From NCBI GenBank assembly GCA_025201865.1, contig MU602874.1, positions 1-38,362 on the forward strand: a stretch of DNA of 38,362 nt, in the 5' to 3' direction. Numbering within the stretch: position 1 is the stretch's first letter; every line of letters starts with the position of its first letter. A program made the translations under genes and the position numbers. Origin of the DNA: Ramicandelaber brevisporus (lineage: Eukaryota > Kickxellomycota > Ramicandelaberales > Ramicandelaberaceae). This document shows, piece by piece, positions 18,292 through 29,840 of this stretch. The notes beneath the pieces were generated by a model. The model made no database searches, was not told where the DNA came from, and saw nothing but the letters and a program-made list of their open reading frames with translations.

Positions 18292-19395
18292 ATGTCGACA
18301 CCCGACAACTTGATGGTTACCGTTGTTCAACCAGACGAGCAGCAGCCGCTTCTCTCCAAACGCCACTCGGCAGCCTTTGTCGATGACTACTGTTACGATA
18401 ACGACGATAAACATCGTGGTGATGGCGGCAGCTCAGCTCTTCACGAAAAGCAGCAACCACAGCAACAACCACAGCAGCAGCAGCAAACCTCTTCCTGCTC
18501 TCTGCAGTCTCTTCGCAACCGTTTTGTCGAAATGTTCCCAGTCTCCACTCAGCTAGCCGTCCAAAAGACTCTCTCAATTCTCTCCTTCCTTGTCAAGGCT
18601 GCCTTTGTCCTCACATTTGGCTTGCTGTTCATTGCCATCAAGCTGGTATTTGTCATCTTAAACTCCAGTATCTTTGCCGCATTGTTTGCCGTCGCTTTGA
18701 CATTCGGTGGTCTCTCGTTCCTCGCGACTGTTCATGTCATCCCAACTATTATTCATCACCCTGCCCTCACTCATGCCCGGTTCCTTGCCAACAACTTCAT
18801 CTACCCCGCGTATTCCACTCAAGCCTGGTCGATCCTCACCGAGCAACCCGCCCTCTGCTTGGCATCCGACCAGTCCAGCCGAGTAATGAACCCCGAGGAC
18901 TTTATCACTGGAACTCAAATGGTCCCATTGCTGCAATCCAGCACCTCGCCAAACCCATTGCTATCGCATCTCGCCATTCGTGCTGGTGGTCAAATGCGCT
19001 CAAACATCGTCTTCAAGACCACCCCAGTGATATCCGACTATGCCACAATTGAGTATTCAATTGCGCACAGCGACACTGACAAGGTGAGCTTTGTGCATCA
19101 CAAGGCTGCAGCTCCAAGCGAGTCCCGACGCGGCGAGCACCTGTTCTGGCTGGATGCCGGCTCCAAGGAGAATTTCAGCAGACGTGGCTGGTATTCAAGA
19201 GAAAAGCTGGCGTGTGCGTATGCGAACATTACAGTGACGATTCCAGAGCATATCCGTGAAGGTGTTAAAGTATTTGTGGCCGCGACCAAGCCAAATGTGG
19301 TGGTGGAGAAGAGCGCGGAACAGTTCATTGGATCGATTAGAGTTATTGAGCCAATCCAGCGCAAGCTTTCTGACCGCACCATTGAAGACAACTAA
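18292..19395 (+). CDS. Tandem membrane protein paralogue B, unknown family
   Basis: A 367-residue protein colinear with paralogue A and clearly its duplicate. The N-terminus keeps the (L/F)xVTVVQPDE block and an acidic di-leucine motif (EQQPLL, residues 16-21), followed by a Gln-rich segment (about 51-65) where A has acidic residues. Hydrophobic residues about 93-156 (LLFIAIKLVFVILNSSIFAA) match the membrane region of A almost position for position. The C-terminal domain repeats LANNFIYPAY, PEDFITGTQ, IRAGGQMRSNIVFK, HLFWLDAGS, CAYANITVTIP, KVFVAATKPN and SIRVIEPIQRKLS. The cytosolic segments and a loop near 260 have diverged most. Both copies are intact, with no frameshift. It is convergent with the kinesin gene. 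Confidence 0.85.
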   Translation: MSTPDNLMVTVVQPDEQQPLLSKRHSAAFVDDYCYDNDDKHRGDGGSSALHEKQQPQQQPQQQQQTSSCSLQSLRNRFVEMFPVSTQLAVQKTLSILSFLVKAAFVLTFGLLFIAIKLVFVILNSSIFAALFAVALTFGGLSFLATVHVIPTIIHHPALTHARFLANNFIYPAYSTQAWSILTEQPALCLASDQSSRVMNPEDFITGTQMVPLLQSSTSPNPLLSHLAIRAGGQMRSNIVFKTTPVISDYATIEYSIAHSDTDKVSFVHHKAAAPSESRRGEHLFWLDAGSKENFSRRGWYSREKLACAYANITVTIPEHIREGVKVFVAATKPNVVVEKSAEQFIGSIRVIEPIQRKLSDRTIEDN

Positions 19396-19611
19396 CTTTG
19401 CCTTAAACTCTACTTTTGAACCTTTACTTTTTTAAAGCAAAAACAAAACCATGTCCCCTGATACATTCTATACTTAATAGTCGACAAATACTAATTAAAA
19501 AACGAGTTCATAACGTGCTTAAATGAAAAATAATAATGATGATAACATACTACGGGTACTAACGAGTAATAATGACGATAAATGAATGGAAAAAATGAGA
19601 GTAGATAAAAA
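19396..19611. terminator. Convergent 3' flanks of paralogue B and the kinesin
   Basis: A 216-bp AT-rich gap. The first 66 bp repeat the downstream block of paralogue A, from CTTTGCCTTAA through ACCATGTCCCCTG. The rest is A-rich, without a recognisable gene. Confidence 0.5.
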
Positions 19612-22600
19612 TTACTGCTGAGCGCACTGTGGATTCTGCTCAGAGTCGCTGTCTGACATGGCTGCAGCTGAACCGAGTCCCTGACGCCTGCGTCTTCTTG
19701 CTTCTGCGTACTTGCTCTGACCTAGCACAGATTCAGCCTTCGATACACCTCCAGCACCAGCCGTTGCAGAAGTTCTGCTAGATGGAAGTGGCGGAACACC
19801 AGCGCCAGTAGCAGCCGTAGCCATTCCATATCCAATCAGTTCGCTGGCATTATCTTGATTCCCGGTTGAGATACGTTTGCGAGGGGGCTGTCGATGGTGA
19901 TTCAAGTCACCGCCATGGCCACTGCTGGTGTTGGTGCTAGTGCTGCTAGTGTGACTGTTGTGAATTGCGCGGATTGGACGTTTGAGAGATGGATCCTTGT
20001 TGCGGTTGGGCGACATTTGAACCTCGTATTGATGGACCAGCGTGTTTACAGTGGCGCCAGCACCCATAACAGAGCCCGACCGCAAGCGCATCGTCTGTAC
20101 ATTGGGTGAAGATGATGCAACGTTGCCGCTGCCATTTGATTGCTGCTGCTGTTGCTGTTGCTGTTGTAGCTGAGATGATGGCGGCTGATACTGCTGAGCT
20201 GGACGACGAGGAACCACACCACGGATTGCAAAGTTATCTGGGCGACGCTGTGGGACCAGCTCGGGCATTGACGCACTCAATCCATTTGACGCACCACCGT
20301 TGGTTTCAAGGTCAGCAATTCTACTTTCCAGCTTGCGTTGCTTCTGCGCATTCGTACGCTCTTCTGCCCGCAGTGCCTCCTTCATTTGCTCGAGCTCGTT
20401 CAACACTGCATTGCGATCATCTTCCAAACGAACCAGCTGGTCCTCGGCGCGACGCAGCGAACTTGCTAGCTGAGCCTTCTCATTACGCAGCGTTGTCACC
20501 ACTGCAGCATCGGCATCAATCCGCTTCTGCTGTTGCTGGAGAGCCGTTTGCTTCGTGAGCTCAGTCTTCTGCGAGTCGCACAGCAATTGCAACTCACTGT
20601 ACTGCTTCTGGAGAGTTGACAGAGTCTTGGCTAGCTTGTGTGCCTTGTCATTGTGATCCTTCATCTCACTCTTCATGCGTGCCACCTCTGTCTGCTTCAC
20701 CTTGACTGCATCTTCCAGCTCAATGTTGCGCGCAACTGTTTGTGCCATGGCCGATTCCTGAGTCTTGAGCTTGCGCACCCATTCTTCAATGCGAGCCTTG
20801 TCTGCAGATACAGCAGCATCACGGTCGCGGTCACGCTTGGCCAGCTCGTCGCGCAGCTTGTCAACATCACGCATCTTCTGACTCAGCAGATCGCCATTTG
20901 CCTCGGCATTTTGACGGTGTTCCAGTAGCTCCTTGTGCATCTCGTCGCGTTCCTTGATCAGTCGCTCGTAGCCCACCTTGTGATCATTGATTTGCTGCTT
21001 CAACGATTGGCTCTGTGTCCACATTGCACTGTGATCAGTCTTGTCGCGCTTGATGCGAGCCTCCAGTTCACGAACCTTGCTTTCGAGCGAGTCACGATTT
21101 GCAGTTAAGCTGTTCAAATCAGTGCGATGAGCCAGTTCACGCTCAGCGGCAGCAGTACGAGTGCTTTGCTCAAGATTGGCGAGATCCTTGCGCAGTTGGG
21201 CATTAGCAGCATGCAGTGAGTCAAATTGCGAGTTCAGATGGTCAGCGCGGGCAATGGCAGCATCGCGATCTTCTTCAGATTGAGTAACTTTGGCTTGCAA
21301 GTCTTCAGCCAACTGAGACGCAGCTTCGGCCATTGTGTCAAAGTCGGTCTGCAGTGTATTGTGAGAAGCAGCCACCTCATCCAGTCTCTTGAGCGCATCC
21401 TCCAATTCGACACGCGCATTTGCGACTTCATTCGAGCGCTTGACCAGATCGGACTGAGCAGATGCCAATTCACCTTGTAAATCCTGGACAGACTGGCCGG
21501 CTTCGGCTTCAGCATAACTCAATGCAGCACGCAGCTCTTGTACAGTACCGCGCAGTTCTTCCAGTTCAGCAGTTTGGGCAGTGGCATACTCTTCATGGCC
21601 AGCCTCGGCATGTGACAATCGAGTTTCAGCAGTGGCCAGTTGTTTGCGCAGTGCGGTAGCTTCATCACGGACTTGTTGAAGTTCTTGACCAACTGTGTCG
21701 AGATCCTGTTGATGCTGCTCACGTTCATCAGAGTGTGCCTTGATAGCAGTGCGGTGGCGTTCTTGTAGCTGCAGCAAATCGTTCTCCAGTGATCCGATGC
21801 GAGTAAGGTGCTCTTCGCCAGTCTGGTCACGTTCAGTCAACCTCCGTTCAGTAGTCTGCAATGATGTCTGCAATTCAGCGACACGGCGCGATGTTTCAAT
21901 AAACTCAGCATGCTTCTGTTCCAGCTGCTCGCTAATTGACATCATCTCATCTTGCACAGTCTTGAGCTCATCTCGTAATCCAGATTCAACAGATGCACTT
22001 CGCTTGGCAGTCTCCGCTAGTCGTTCGTTTGCTTCAGCCAAGTCGCGCTGTGCCACAGTCAACTGATTCGACAATTGCTCATATTGCATGCTGGAAGTCT
22101 TCAACTCACGTGTACGCTCTTCAAGCTGCTTTTCTGCTGCTGTTAATGCACTCTCAACTTGATCGGATCTATCAGACAGCTGCTCAATCTCATCTCGTAG
22201 TTCAGCAACCTGCTGATCACGTGTTGCCAAATCATTGCGAATAGAAGTAAGCTGGCCATCAGCATCCAACTGTGATATCTCCAACTGACGCTCCAATTCA
22301 GCAATGTGTTCACTCAATTTGGATTCTTCACGCTTGGAAGTAGCTGTCAGTCGCTCAATATCAGCAGTGGCTTGATCTTGAGCACTGCGCAATTTATCAG
22401 CAAGAATATTGATCTGCTTATTCAAATCAGAGACCTCCACACTCCTTGTATCATCCAGTTGAGACATATCATCCATAGCTGCTGCCAATCTGTGATTAAG
22501 ACTGTCTATTGATTCTTGTGCATCATCCAGTGATTGAATCAGCCGCTCCTTCTCACTACCCAATGTGTCACACAATTCTTTAATAGCACTGATTTCTTCA

Positions 22601-25600
22601 GCTGACTCTGCTTGCTGCTGTTCGGCCAACTGTTGGTGTGACTCAAATTCAGATTCCAAATTGTCATAGCGCTGTCGAAGCTGATCAACGTCAGCCAGTA
22701 ATTCATCACGCTCACCACGCAGCGTCTCGCATTCTGAAGTGAGAGATGAAACTTGAGCATTGAGAGTATCCAACTGCTTCTTGTGCTTTGATGAATCTGA
22801 TGACATTGATGTTTGAAGCTGATCATATTCAGTTTCGAGCGAGCTGAGTGCATTTTGTAACTGTTCAATATTATCATCACGTTCCTGGACAATACCTGCA
22901 AACTCCATCTTTGTCAACTCCAATGCTTCATTAGATTGTTCCAATTTAGAGCGCAATTCATCGCAAATCTTCAATGCATCTTCAGCACGCGCAGTCTGTT
23001 CATCCAGTTGCATTCTAATTCCACTAATCTGCTTCTCATTATCAGCCTTGATCTGTGCAATCTCATCTGCTGCATTAGTCTTTTGCTGCTCAATATCGGC
23101 CAAGAGAGTGCGCTCGCGTTCATTCCAGGCATTGCGATTGGCTGCGGCTTCCTCTGTAGATGCTGCAAGCTCCTGTCTAATTGATGCGATATCGCTTTCG
23201 TATCTCTGCACAGTTTCGTGGAAATTGTTATCACCAGATGTCATTGCCTCACGAAGTCTTCCAATCTCCTGCGCCTTGCCTTCAACTTCCTTACGGGATG
23301 AATCCAGTTCAACTTGAGCAGTGCTCAACTCACTCTGCAATTGCTCAATCATATCATTGGATGTGTTCAAATCAGCACCAGCTGCTTCCAATTCACCTTC
23401 GAGACGCGACACCTCTTCTGTAGTATCACTGAGCTGTTGACTTGTCTGGCTGAGCTGCTGCTTGATGGTCTTAATTGTTGATTCTGCTTTAGCCAGTTCT
23501 TCATCGAGACTCTGACACTGTGTCTCCGATGCACCCAACCGCTGTTGTAACTGTTCAGATTTGGCTGATACTTGTGAGAATTGTTCACCGAGTGATTCAT
23601 GTTCATCGTTCAGCTGCTCATATCTAACCATAGCCTGATCCAAATCATTAGACAATGACTCAACGCGCTCATTCAATCCATCTCTATCAACAACAACCTC
23701 ATCATATGTGCGCTGCAATTTACGATGTTTGTTGTTCAATGCATTCAATTCGCTTTCAACGGCATCCAGTGCGCCTTGAGTCTGCTGAAGCTGCTCGTCC
23801 AAAGTGTCAACAGTCTGCTGTGCCTCTACAGACTGCGCACGCAATTCAGATTCTAATTGAGTGATTTTAGATTGATGCTCGGCCAGTTGACGCACTGAAT
23901 CACGAGTGCTACTGTCTGCTGACTGTTCCAATCCTCTAATTTGCTGAGTCAAGTTGATGCATTCTGAGCGAGACTGTTCAAGTTCAGTATTTAGCGAAGC
24001 CTTTTCCTTCTGAGTAGCTGCAAGCGATTGACGAAGTTGATCATGTTCAGCAGTCAATGCAGTGTGACGAGCATCGATTTCATGCAAGCTATTCCGCAGT
24101 TGTTCAGATGCACGCTCAGAGTCAGCAAGTTGTGTATTCAACAATTCCATATTGGCATTGGCAGTATCAATTTCTGCACGAGTCGACTGCAATTTCTGAG
24201 AATGAGTGGCTGAAGCTGTAGCGGCATCATCAGCTGCCTTGCGAAGCTGCTCGCGTAAATGCTCACACTCACTGTTCGCCTCTGTCGCTGCTGATTGACT
24301 CTCTGTCAACTGCCGTCTTAATAATGCAATTTCTGACTGTGATGTTTGTAACTGTTGACTAATTTCATCATTATCATCATTCAACTGAGTGCATTTATTC
24401 TCAAATTGAGTTTCAACCATCTTCAATCTCGATGTCAAATCATCCACAGTCTGCTGTAATCTCTCAATGGTTGATTCAAGTTCCAATATCTGCTGCCTTT
24501 TCATCTCACCATCTTCAGTGCTATTTGCCATCATCTCCTGCAGTTTCAGCAGTTCAGCTTGTGCAGCATCTCTAGCTATTTGGGCATCCTCGCACTCACG
24601 CTCCAGTTTGCTGTATTCTGCCTGGTATGCTTCAAACTCATGTCGTTGGAATGTCTCTTCTCTATACGCTTTGCTTTGAAGTCGTAAATGTTCACTTCTG
24701 CTAAATGATACTGCGTGCTGCATTCTTTCCATCAATAGACTAAGTTCAATCAAGTCAGGTGGCAAATTCGTGTAAAGTGAATCTACCTCATTGGTTGCTG
24801 CTTTGGTGTTTGGAGGAGATCGCACAAGTAATCTGATGCCATCCATAATTGCTGCACGCTGCTGATCTTTTTCACGAACTTGTCTTTTGAGAGATGCAAT
24901 CTCTGAGCGCAATCGATGAGATGAGTCATTGACGTTGGACGATAATGCACCATTGCGACGTTGTTGTTGCTGCTGCTGTTGATGCGGGTGGCCATTGGAC
25001 GCAGCTGCAGGTGGGAGTCCATTGCCACTATCGCGTCCAAATTGGAATCTGCCACTCGGTCTGCCTTCATTGGCATCGGCTCCATCACCATCAGCAGATG
25101 GCCCAGTTGAAATGCGCTTGGCAGCTCTCCGATGACCGCCAGCTGTTGAACCAAGCTCATCATCGGCATCATCACCATTGGAGTTTGAAGAGAAATCGAA
25201 GCTGCGATTCGAGCGCTTGTTTGATCCAACTTTGAGAGGTGTTTGTGCAAATGATACGAGCGACTCCAATGACGATTGACTGTCCGACCTCTGTCTCGAT
25301 GTGTTGCCACTGCCATCTTCAATCTCAATGTTGAATTTAGATGCACCTGGATACCATGTCATTCTTCTGGCTGATCTTCTCTCAACAACCGATCCATTAT
25401 TATTACTATTATTATTAGTATTATTACTGCTATTACTAATTCTACCATGAATGACACTTGTATTTGTGCTCGTACTTAGGCGTCTCTCTTGACCAGCCAC
25501 TAGTAAATGCTGTTGATAATATGCAATTTGTTCTCTCAACTCCAACTCTCTTCTCTCTTGATGAGCCAGTCGCTGCTGATATTCTTGGTTAATCTCTGAA

Positions 25601-26136
25601 ACCTGAGCCAATTCTTTAAGTGTATCTTGTTTTTGAATCTTTTCCAATTTACCCTTCAACTCTTCAATTTCACCAATATACCTTCTCATCAATGCCTCAT
25701 CTGACAGTTTCTCATTGATCTGCGGCTTATTGCATACTCTGCCTGCATTGCTAGCAAAGTGAAGAGTGCTCATTGATTCTGAAATATAGAGCGGAGATGG
25801 TGTGATTGTGCAAATTACCGCAGTACGAGCATTGCCACCAAGCGATGTTTGTAGAATACGAGTTAGCTTTGAATCACGATATGGAATGTGAACATATCCT
25901 CCGCCGCCGCCTCCAGCACCAGCTGTAGCAGAGTTGCGCTCATCAGCCAATTTGCCAATTACCGCGGCCAATGTAAGTAAACTTTTGTTAATATGTGCAC
26001 CTTCTTTCAGTCGTTCACCTTCTGCACCAGTGTCCTTGGCACGTTCAGAACCAGCCAAGTCAACCAAATTTAAGCAGGACTGTCTAACCGACGATGGCAT
26101 CACTGGCGCTGGTGTTAGCTCATCAGTGCTTGTAGA

Positions 26137-26172
<36 letters not shown>

Positions 26173-26982
26173 TTGCTGTTGTTGCTGAAGCTGGATGTCG
26201 GATGAATTGCGCTCTCTACTCTCAATATTGATTCTGAATATAGTGTGAGATCTACTGGAACGTGCATTCATATCCGTTTCACCAACATGTCGATTTCTCT
26301 CACCAGTAGCCAAGTGGTGCAAGATATCTGCTGGCGATGTAACTATAATCTCACTAAGTCCATCCACGTATACATCTCTATTGGGCTTTTCTCTAATTTG
26401 TAAATTATTTGGATCACTTCTACTACTCTTGCCATGTAAATGCCCTCCTCCACGCTTTCCGCCTCCTAGTGTCGCTGTCTGCTGCTGCTGCTGCTGTTGC
26501 TGTTGCTGCAGCTGTTGTTGACGTGGATCAGCTAGCAAATCTCTAATGCATTCATTGTAAATTTCCATAAACGATACGCTCAGCATAAACACTCGATCTG
26601 GAGTTTGATCAATAATGTCGAATATTCTCTCAATTGCCTTTGGGATAATACCTGGCTCTTTCTTTGATCCATATTGAGTGTGAGTCTTTCCACTAGCGGT
26701 CATTCCATATGCAAAGATTGTGCCGTTTATACCAGTCATGCCAGCTGCTATAATACCCTCGGCTACACTGCTGTACACTGCTGCATTGTTCTCAGAAGGC
26801 TGGAAAATGTGATCAAAAGTGTAGCGCGGTGCAGTAGGGTGTACGCGAGAAAAGTTGGCGGGATCAAGCTGGACCAGAGTGGACTTGTCAACCACCCTAA
26901 AGGCAGAGGCTTCGCCGGACTCGAGCTCGCGAGTGTTTAGAGGACGAATGCGCACTGCTACGTTGATGCGCGAAGAGTCCAT
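19612..26982 (-). CDS. CENP-E-like kinesin-7 with a very long coiled coil
   Basis: A 2456-residue microtubule motor. The motor domain is at the N-terminus (about 1-420): NVAVRIRPL, a P-loop GMTASGKT at 93-100, switch I NARSSRSHTIF, switch II NLVDLAGSERAKDTGAEGERLKEG and HIPYRDSKLTRILQTSLGGNART. The neck NEKLSDEALMRRYIGEIEELKGKLE follows, closest to kinesin-7. Residues about 700-2150 are almost entirely heptad-like coiled coil. The tail is basic and Ser/Gln-rich (KRPIRAIHNS, ARRRRRQG) and ends in Cys-Ala-Gln-Gln, which fits a CaaX box. Overall length and order resemble animal CENP-E more than the short fungal Kip2. PolyQ interrupts the motor near 154-167 and 264-282. It starts at a true ATG after a CAACAACA leader. 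Kinetochore function is inferred. Confidence 0.9.
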
Positions 26983-28197
26983 CGGAGATCGGCAATCAAA
27001 GACAAAACAAAGTGTTTGAAAGTTGCTGTTGTTGCTGCTGCCGTCGCTAGTGTTGTTGTTGTTGAGAAATCAAAGAAAAGAAAAGCTAATAAGCCAAAGA
27101 ACAACAGCCAGTTGTTTGTTTGTTTGTTTTGTATGTTTGTGTGTTTGCCTTTGAGTGAAGCAAAAGCAGAGAGAAACATTTTTAATCAGGGTAACTCCAT
27201 CAACTTTTGGTTGGGTAAAAGGCAGCAACAACAACAACAACAACAGTAACACTGTTGGAAGTGACAGGTGTGGTAGTAGGCTCTAACAAGAGTGGATACA
27301 GTCACCACCATTGAAGAACGCTCGTCCATCAGTCTGACTGCGACATCGTGAGCTGAAAGGCTCATGCAACATTACTTGACTTCCTCTCCTATCCGGAACA
27401 GCTGCTTCTTCTTTCGTATTCGGTATAGTGATCTAGTCTTTTATGGTGACAGTTGCTCCTTTGAAACGTTCACACTTTGATTTCCAGACAACGGATGGGG
27501 TTGCTAGCATCCAATGCGTCTACTAAGACGAAGCTGAACACAAACATAAATCCTACAAAGTTAGTACGCCATTTCACGCAGTTCAAAGGAAACAACTTGT
27601 CAATATGAGCCGATCTTTACCTCAGTTTTGTAAACAACGTGCATGTGTGTTGGCACCAATCTGATTCGCCATGTGTCCAAAGTCTCGGTGGTTCGAGCAT
27701 ATTTTTTCTTTCAACAGGCGGCGGTTGAGTCATAGTCACCACCTTTGCCCCCCGTCCCCGCATGTCCAGCCAACACGAGCCCTAGATTTTTGAAATTACA
27801 GATTTTTATTGGATCTTCGGGCGGTGAGAGGCCGGTTAGGGTTTGGTTTCGCTATACCAATTGGAATTGCGAAATAGATTTGGGGTCAGCACATTGAGAT
27901 ACCTATCGTCCAACCGGAAGCAAAAATGCGCAATGATGGGCCGTCGATAACGAAAGCGCCGCCAACAGGTATAAAGGATGTCGGCTGCTCGGAAGCAAGC
28001 TGCAGCGTCTATTGCTGGGCTGCGCAGCTCGCTACAGCATAATTGATTCCCACGCCTCCTTTCCGCGCTCCGCTTTCTCTCTCGCCCACGCACACACGCA
28101 TACTCTTGCTTTTCATTTGCTCTTTCACTCTCTTTCTCTCTATCTTTCTTGTCATCCGGCTTTCGTTATATATTTCTCTCAAAGCTTCAACGTGCGA
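26983..28197. promoter_or_regulatory. Divergent region between the kinesin and the MFS permease
   Basis: A 1.2 kb gap. It holds the CAACAACAA-rich kinesin leader (27026-27064, minus-strand sense), a (GTTT)n stretch near 27115-27135, a (CAA)n run at 27225-27245, a telobox-like GTTAGGGTTT at 27835-27844, and TATAAA at 27970-27975. A second TATA-like stretch (28167-28175) is only about 25 bp from the permease ATG. An 85-codon minus-strand frame at 27836-28093 looks spurious. No RNA gene was found. Confidence 0.45.
27970..27975 (+). promoter_or_regulatory. Candidate TATA box of the MFS permease
   Basis: TATAAA followed by GG lies 223-228 bp upstream of the permease ATG, with a CCAAT at 27857-27861 further upstream. 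Position and order suit a fungal promoter, but there is no transcript evidence. Confidence 0.35.
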
Positions 28198-29736
28198 ATG
28201 ACCATTGCCACTTCCTCCAATCCTTTACAACACCAAGCAACCCCATCTTCTTATTCACGTGTGTCTCTCAATGACGCAGAGCCTGCCACTGTTCCAGTTT
28301 CGACACAGGCCGTGACATTCTCCAATGACGTCCCCGCGCTCCATCACATTGACTCGCCACAGCTTCACATTAACCAGCACCATCGTGGCTTCTCCCCTGC
28401 CATCGACTCTGGCCTGCCTACTCGTGTCCCGTCTCCCACTCCATACGACAATGAAAACGGCTCATCCAAGGAGAAGGAGTTTGTCGAGCCACAGCCTTCC
28501 ATTGATGTGGAGGAGCTCTTCCCAGCTCCAGATGGCGGCATCGGCTGGCTGGTCGTGTTCTTCTGCTTTGTTGTGCAGGCTGTTTCCATCGGCCAAACCC
28601 AGGTTTACGGCATCTACCAACAACACTATCTCGATGTTGCTTTCAAGGGCAGTTCGACGTCGTCACAGCTGGCTCTCGTTGGCACACTGGTGACCGTTGG
28701 AATTGACGTGTTTGGCATTGGCACTGGTATCATGGCTGACCGCTTTGGCTACCAGCTCATCATCCGCATCGGCTCTGTTTTGCTCACTGCTTCCCTGATT
28801 GCTGCTTCATTTGCCACTCAGCTGTGGCAGCTGTATCTCTCCCAAGGCTTGCTGTTTGGCATTGGCTGTGGTATGATTTTCCTGCCAACTCTGTCGCTGC
28901 CTAGCCAGTATTTCACCACCAAGCGCGGCGTGGCAACTGGCATCACTGCAGCTGGTACTGGTGTTGGCGGTCTGATTCTTTCACCGATTACCAACGCTCT
29001 CATTCAGGCCATCGGCTTCCGGTGGGCACTGCGCATCACCGCCATCATTACATTCGTCGTTGTCAACATTGGCACATTTTTCCTCAAGACCCGCATTGTC
29101 CCACGCGGCGGTGGAGGCAAGCTGTTCGATACCGAGGTGCTGCGTGACAAGCGCTTCTACACACTGACTATTCTGGTGGTCTTTTGGTCGATGGGCGTCA
29201 TGCTTCCCTTCTTCTATCTGCCCACCTACGCCGCCACTGCTGGTTTGACAACCGCCCAGGCCGCCACCATTGTCAGTGTCACAAACGCCTTTTCTGCCAT
29301 TGGCCGCGTTGTGAACGGCTACGTCGCCGATCGTCTCGGCCGAGTCAACCTGCTGGCTGTTGGCACCGTCATCGCTGGCCTGTCCGTCCTCGTCATTTGG
29401 CTGCCGGCCGGTAGCAGCTTCGGTGTGCTGATTGCCTTCGGCATCGTCTTTGGCTTCTTCTCTGGCGGCGTCATTGGCCTCGTGCCCGTGGTTACATCAA
29501 TGATTTTCGGCGCCGAGCGATTGGCATCCATTCTTGGCATGGTGTATCTTGGCTGGGCCGTGGGCACAATGACAGGCAATCAGGTTGCCGGCAAGATTAT
29601 TGACTCGGTCGGCAGAGATGGAGCTCATAGCTTCTATGGAATCATCGTCTTGGCAGGCGTGTCTGTGTTCTTGGGCGGTATGTGCGGATTTGTGCTGCGC
29701 AGAATGATGACCAAGAAATGGCGTCTCATCATCTAA
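28198..29736 (+). CDS. MFS permease, monocarboxylate transporter family (Mch/SLC16-like)
   Basis: A 512-residue major facilitator with a Ser/Thr/Pro-rich cytosolic N-terminus of about 110 residues. The family signature before helix 1 is PDGGIGWLVVFFCF (111-124); most monocarboxylate-type members have Trp where this one has Ile. Twelve hydrophobic segments can be traced, with the MFS loop GIMADRFGYQLIIRIG between helices 2 and 3, a weaker copy YVADRLGRVNLL in the second half, and a long central loop at TRIVPRGGGGKLFDTEVLRDKRF. Fungal relatives include Mch4 and the riboflavin carrier Mch5, so the substrate is uncertain. I chose the ATG at 28198 because the upstream open frame is pyrimidine-rich leader encoding His/Leu/Ser runs. 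It points toward PacC on the same strand. Confidence 0.9.
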   Translation: MTIATSSNPLQHQATPSSYSRVSLNDAEPATVPVSTQAVTFSNDVPALHHIDSPQLHINQHHRGFSPAIDSGLPTRVPSPTPYDNENGSSKEKEFVEPQPSIDVEELFPAPDGGIGWLVVFFCFVVQAVSIGQTQVYGIYQQHYLDVAFKGSSTSSQLALVGTLVTVGIDVFGIGTGIMADRFGYQLIIRIGSVLLTASLIAASFATQLWQLYLSQGLLFGIGCGMIFLPTLSLPSQYFTTKRGVATGITAAGTGVGGLILSPITNALIQAIGFRWALRITAIITFVVVNIGTFFLKTRIVPRGGGGKLFDTEVLRDKRFYTLTILVVFWSMGVMLPFFYLPTYAATAGLTTAQAATIVSVTNAFSAIGRVVNGYVADRLGRVNLLAVGTVIAGLSVLVIWLPAGSSFGVLIAFGIVFGFFSGGVIGLVPVVTSMIFGAERLASILGMVYLGWAVGTMTGNQVAGKIIDSVGRDGAHSFYGIIVLAGVSVFLGGMCGFVLRRMMTKKWRLII

Positions 29737-29840
29737 TTCACCTTATTCTTTTTTACCTTACTATTATCCACTCTCTTCTAACTTTGTACATTTCCCGTTT
29801 TTCTTTTTACGCTTACTTGTTAAATGGACTATTTTATTCA

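Noticed and set aside
27685-27710. Possible tRNA B box (GGTTCGAGC) followed by a T-run
   Set aside because: The bases after the motif do not complete the CC of the B box, no T-arm or acceptor stem can be paired, and no A box lies at the right distance.
27836-28093. 85-codon minus-strand frame in the kinesin-permease gap
   Set aside because: Arg/Cys-rich without any recognisable motif, and it overlaps the likely permease promoter and leader.
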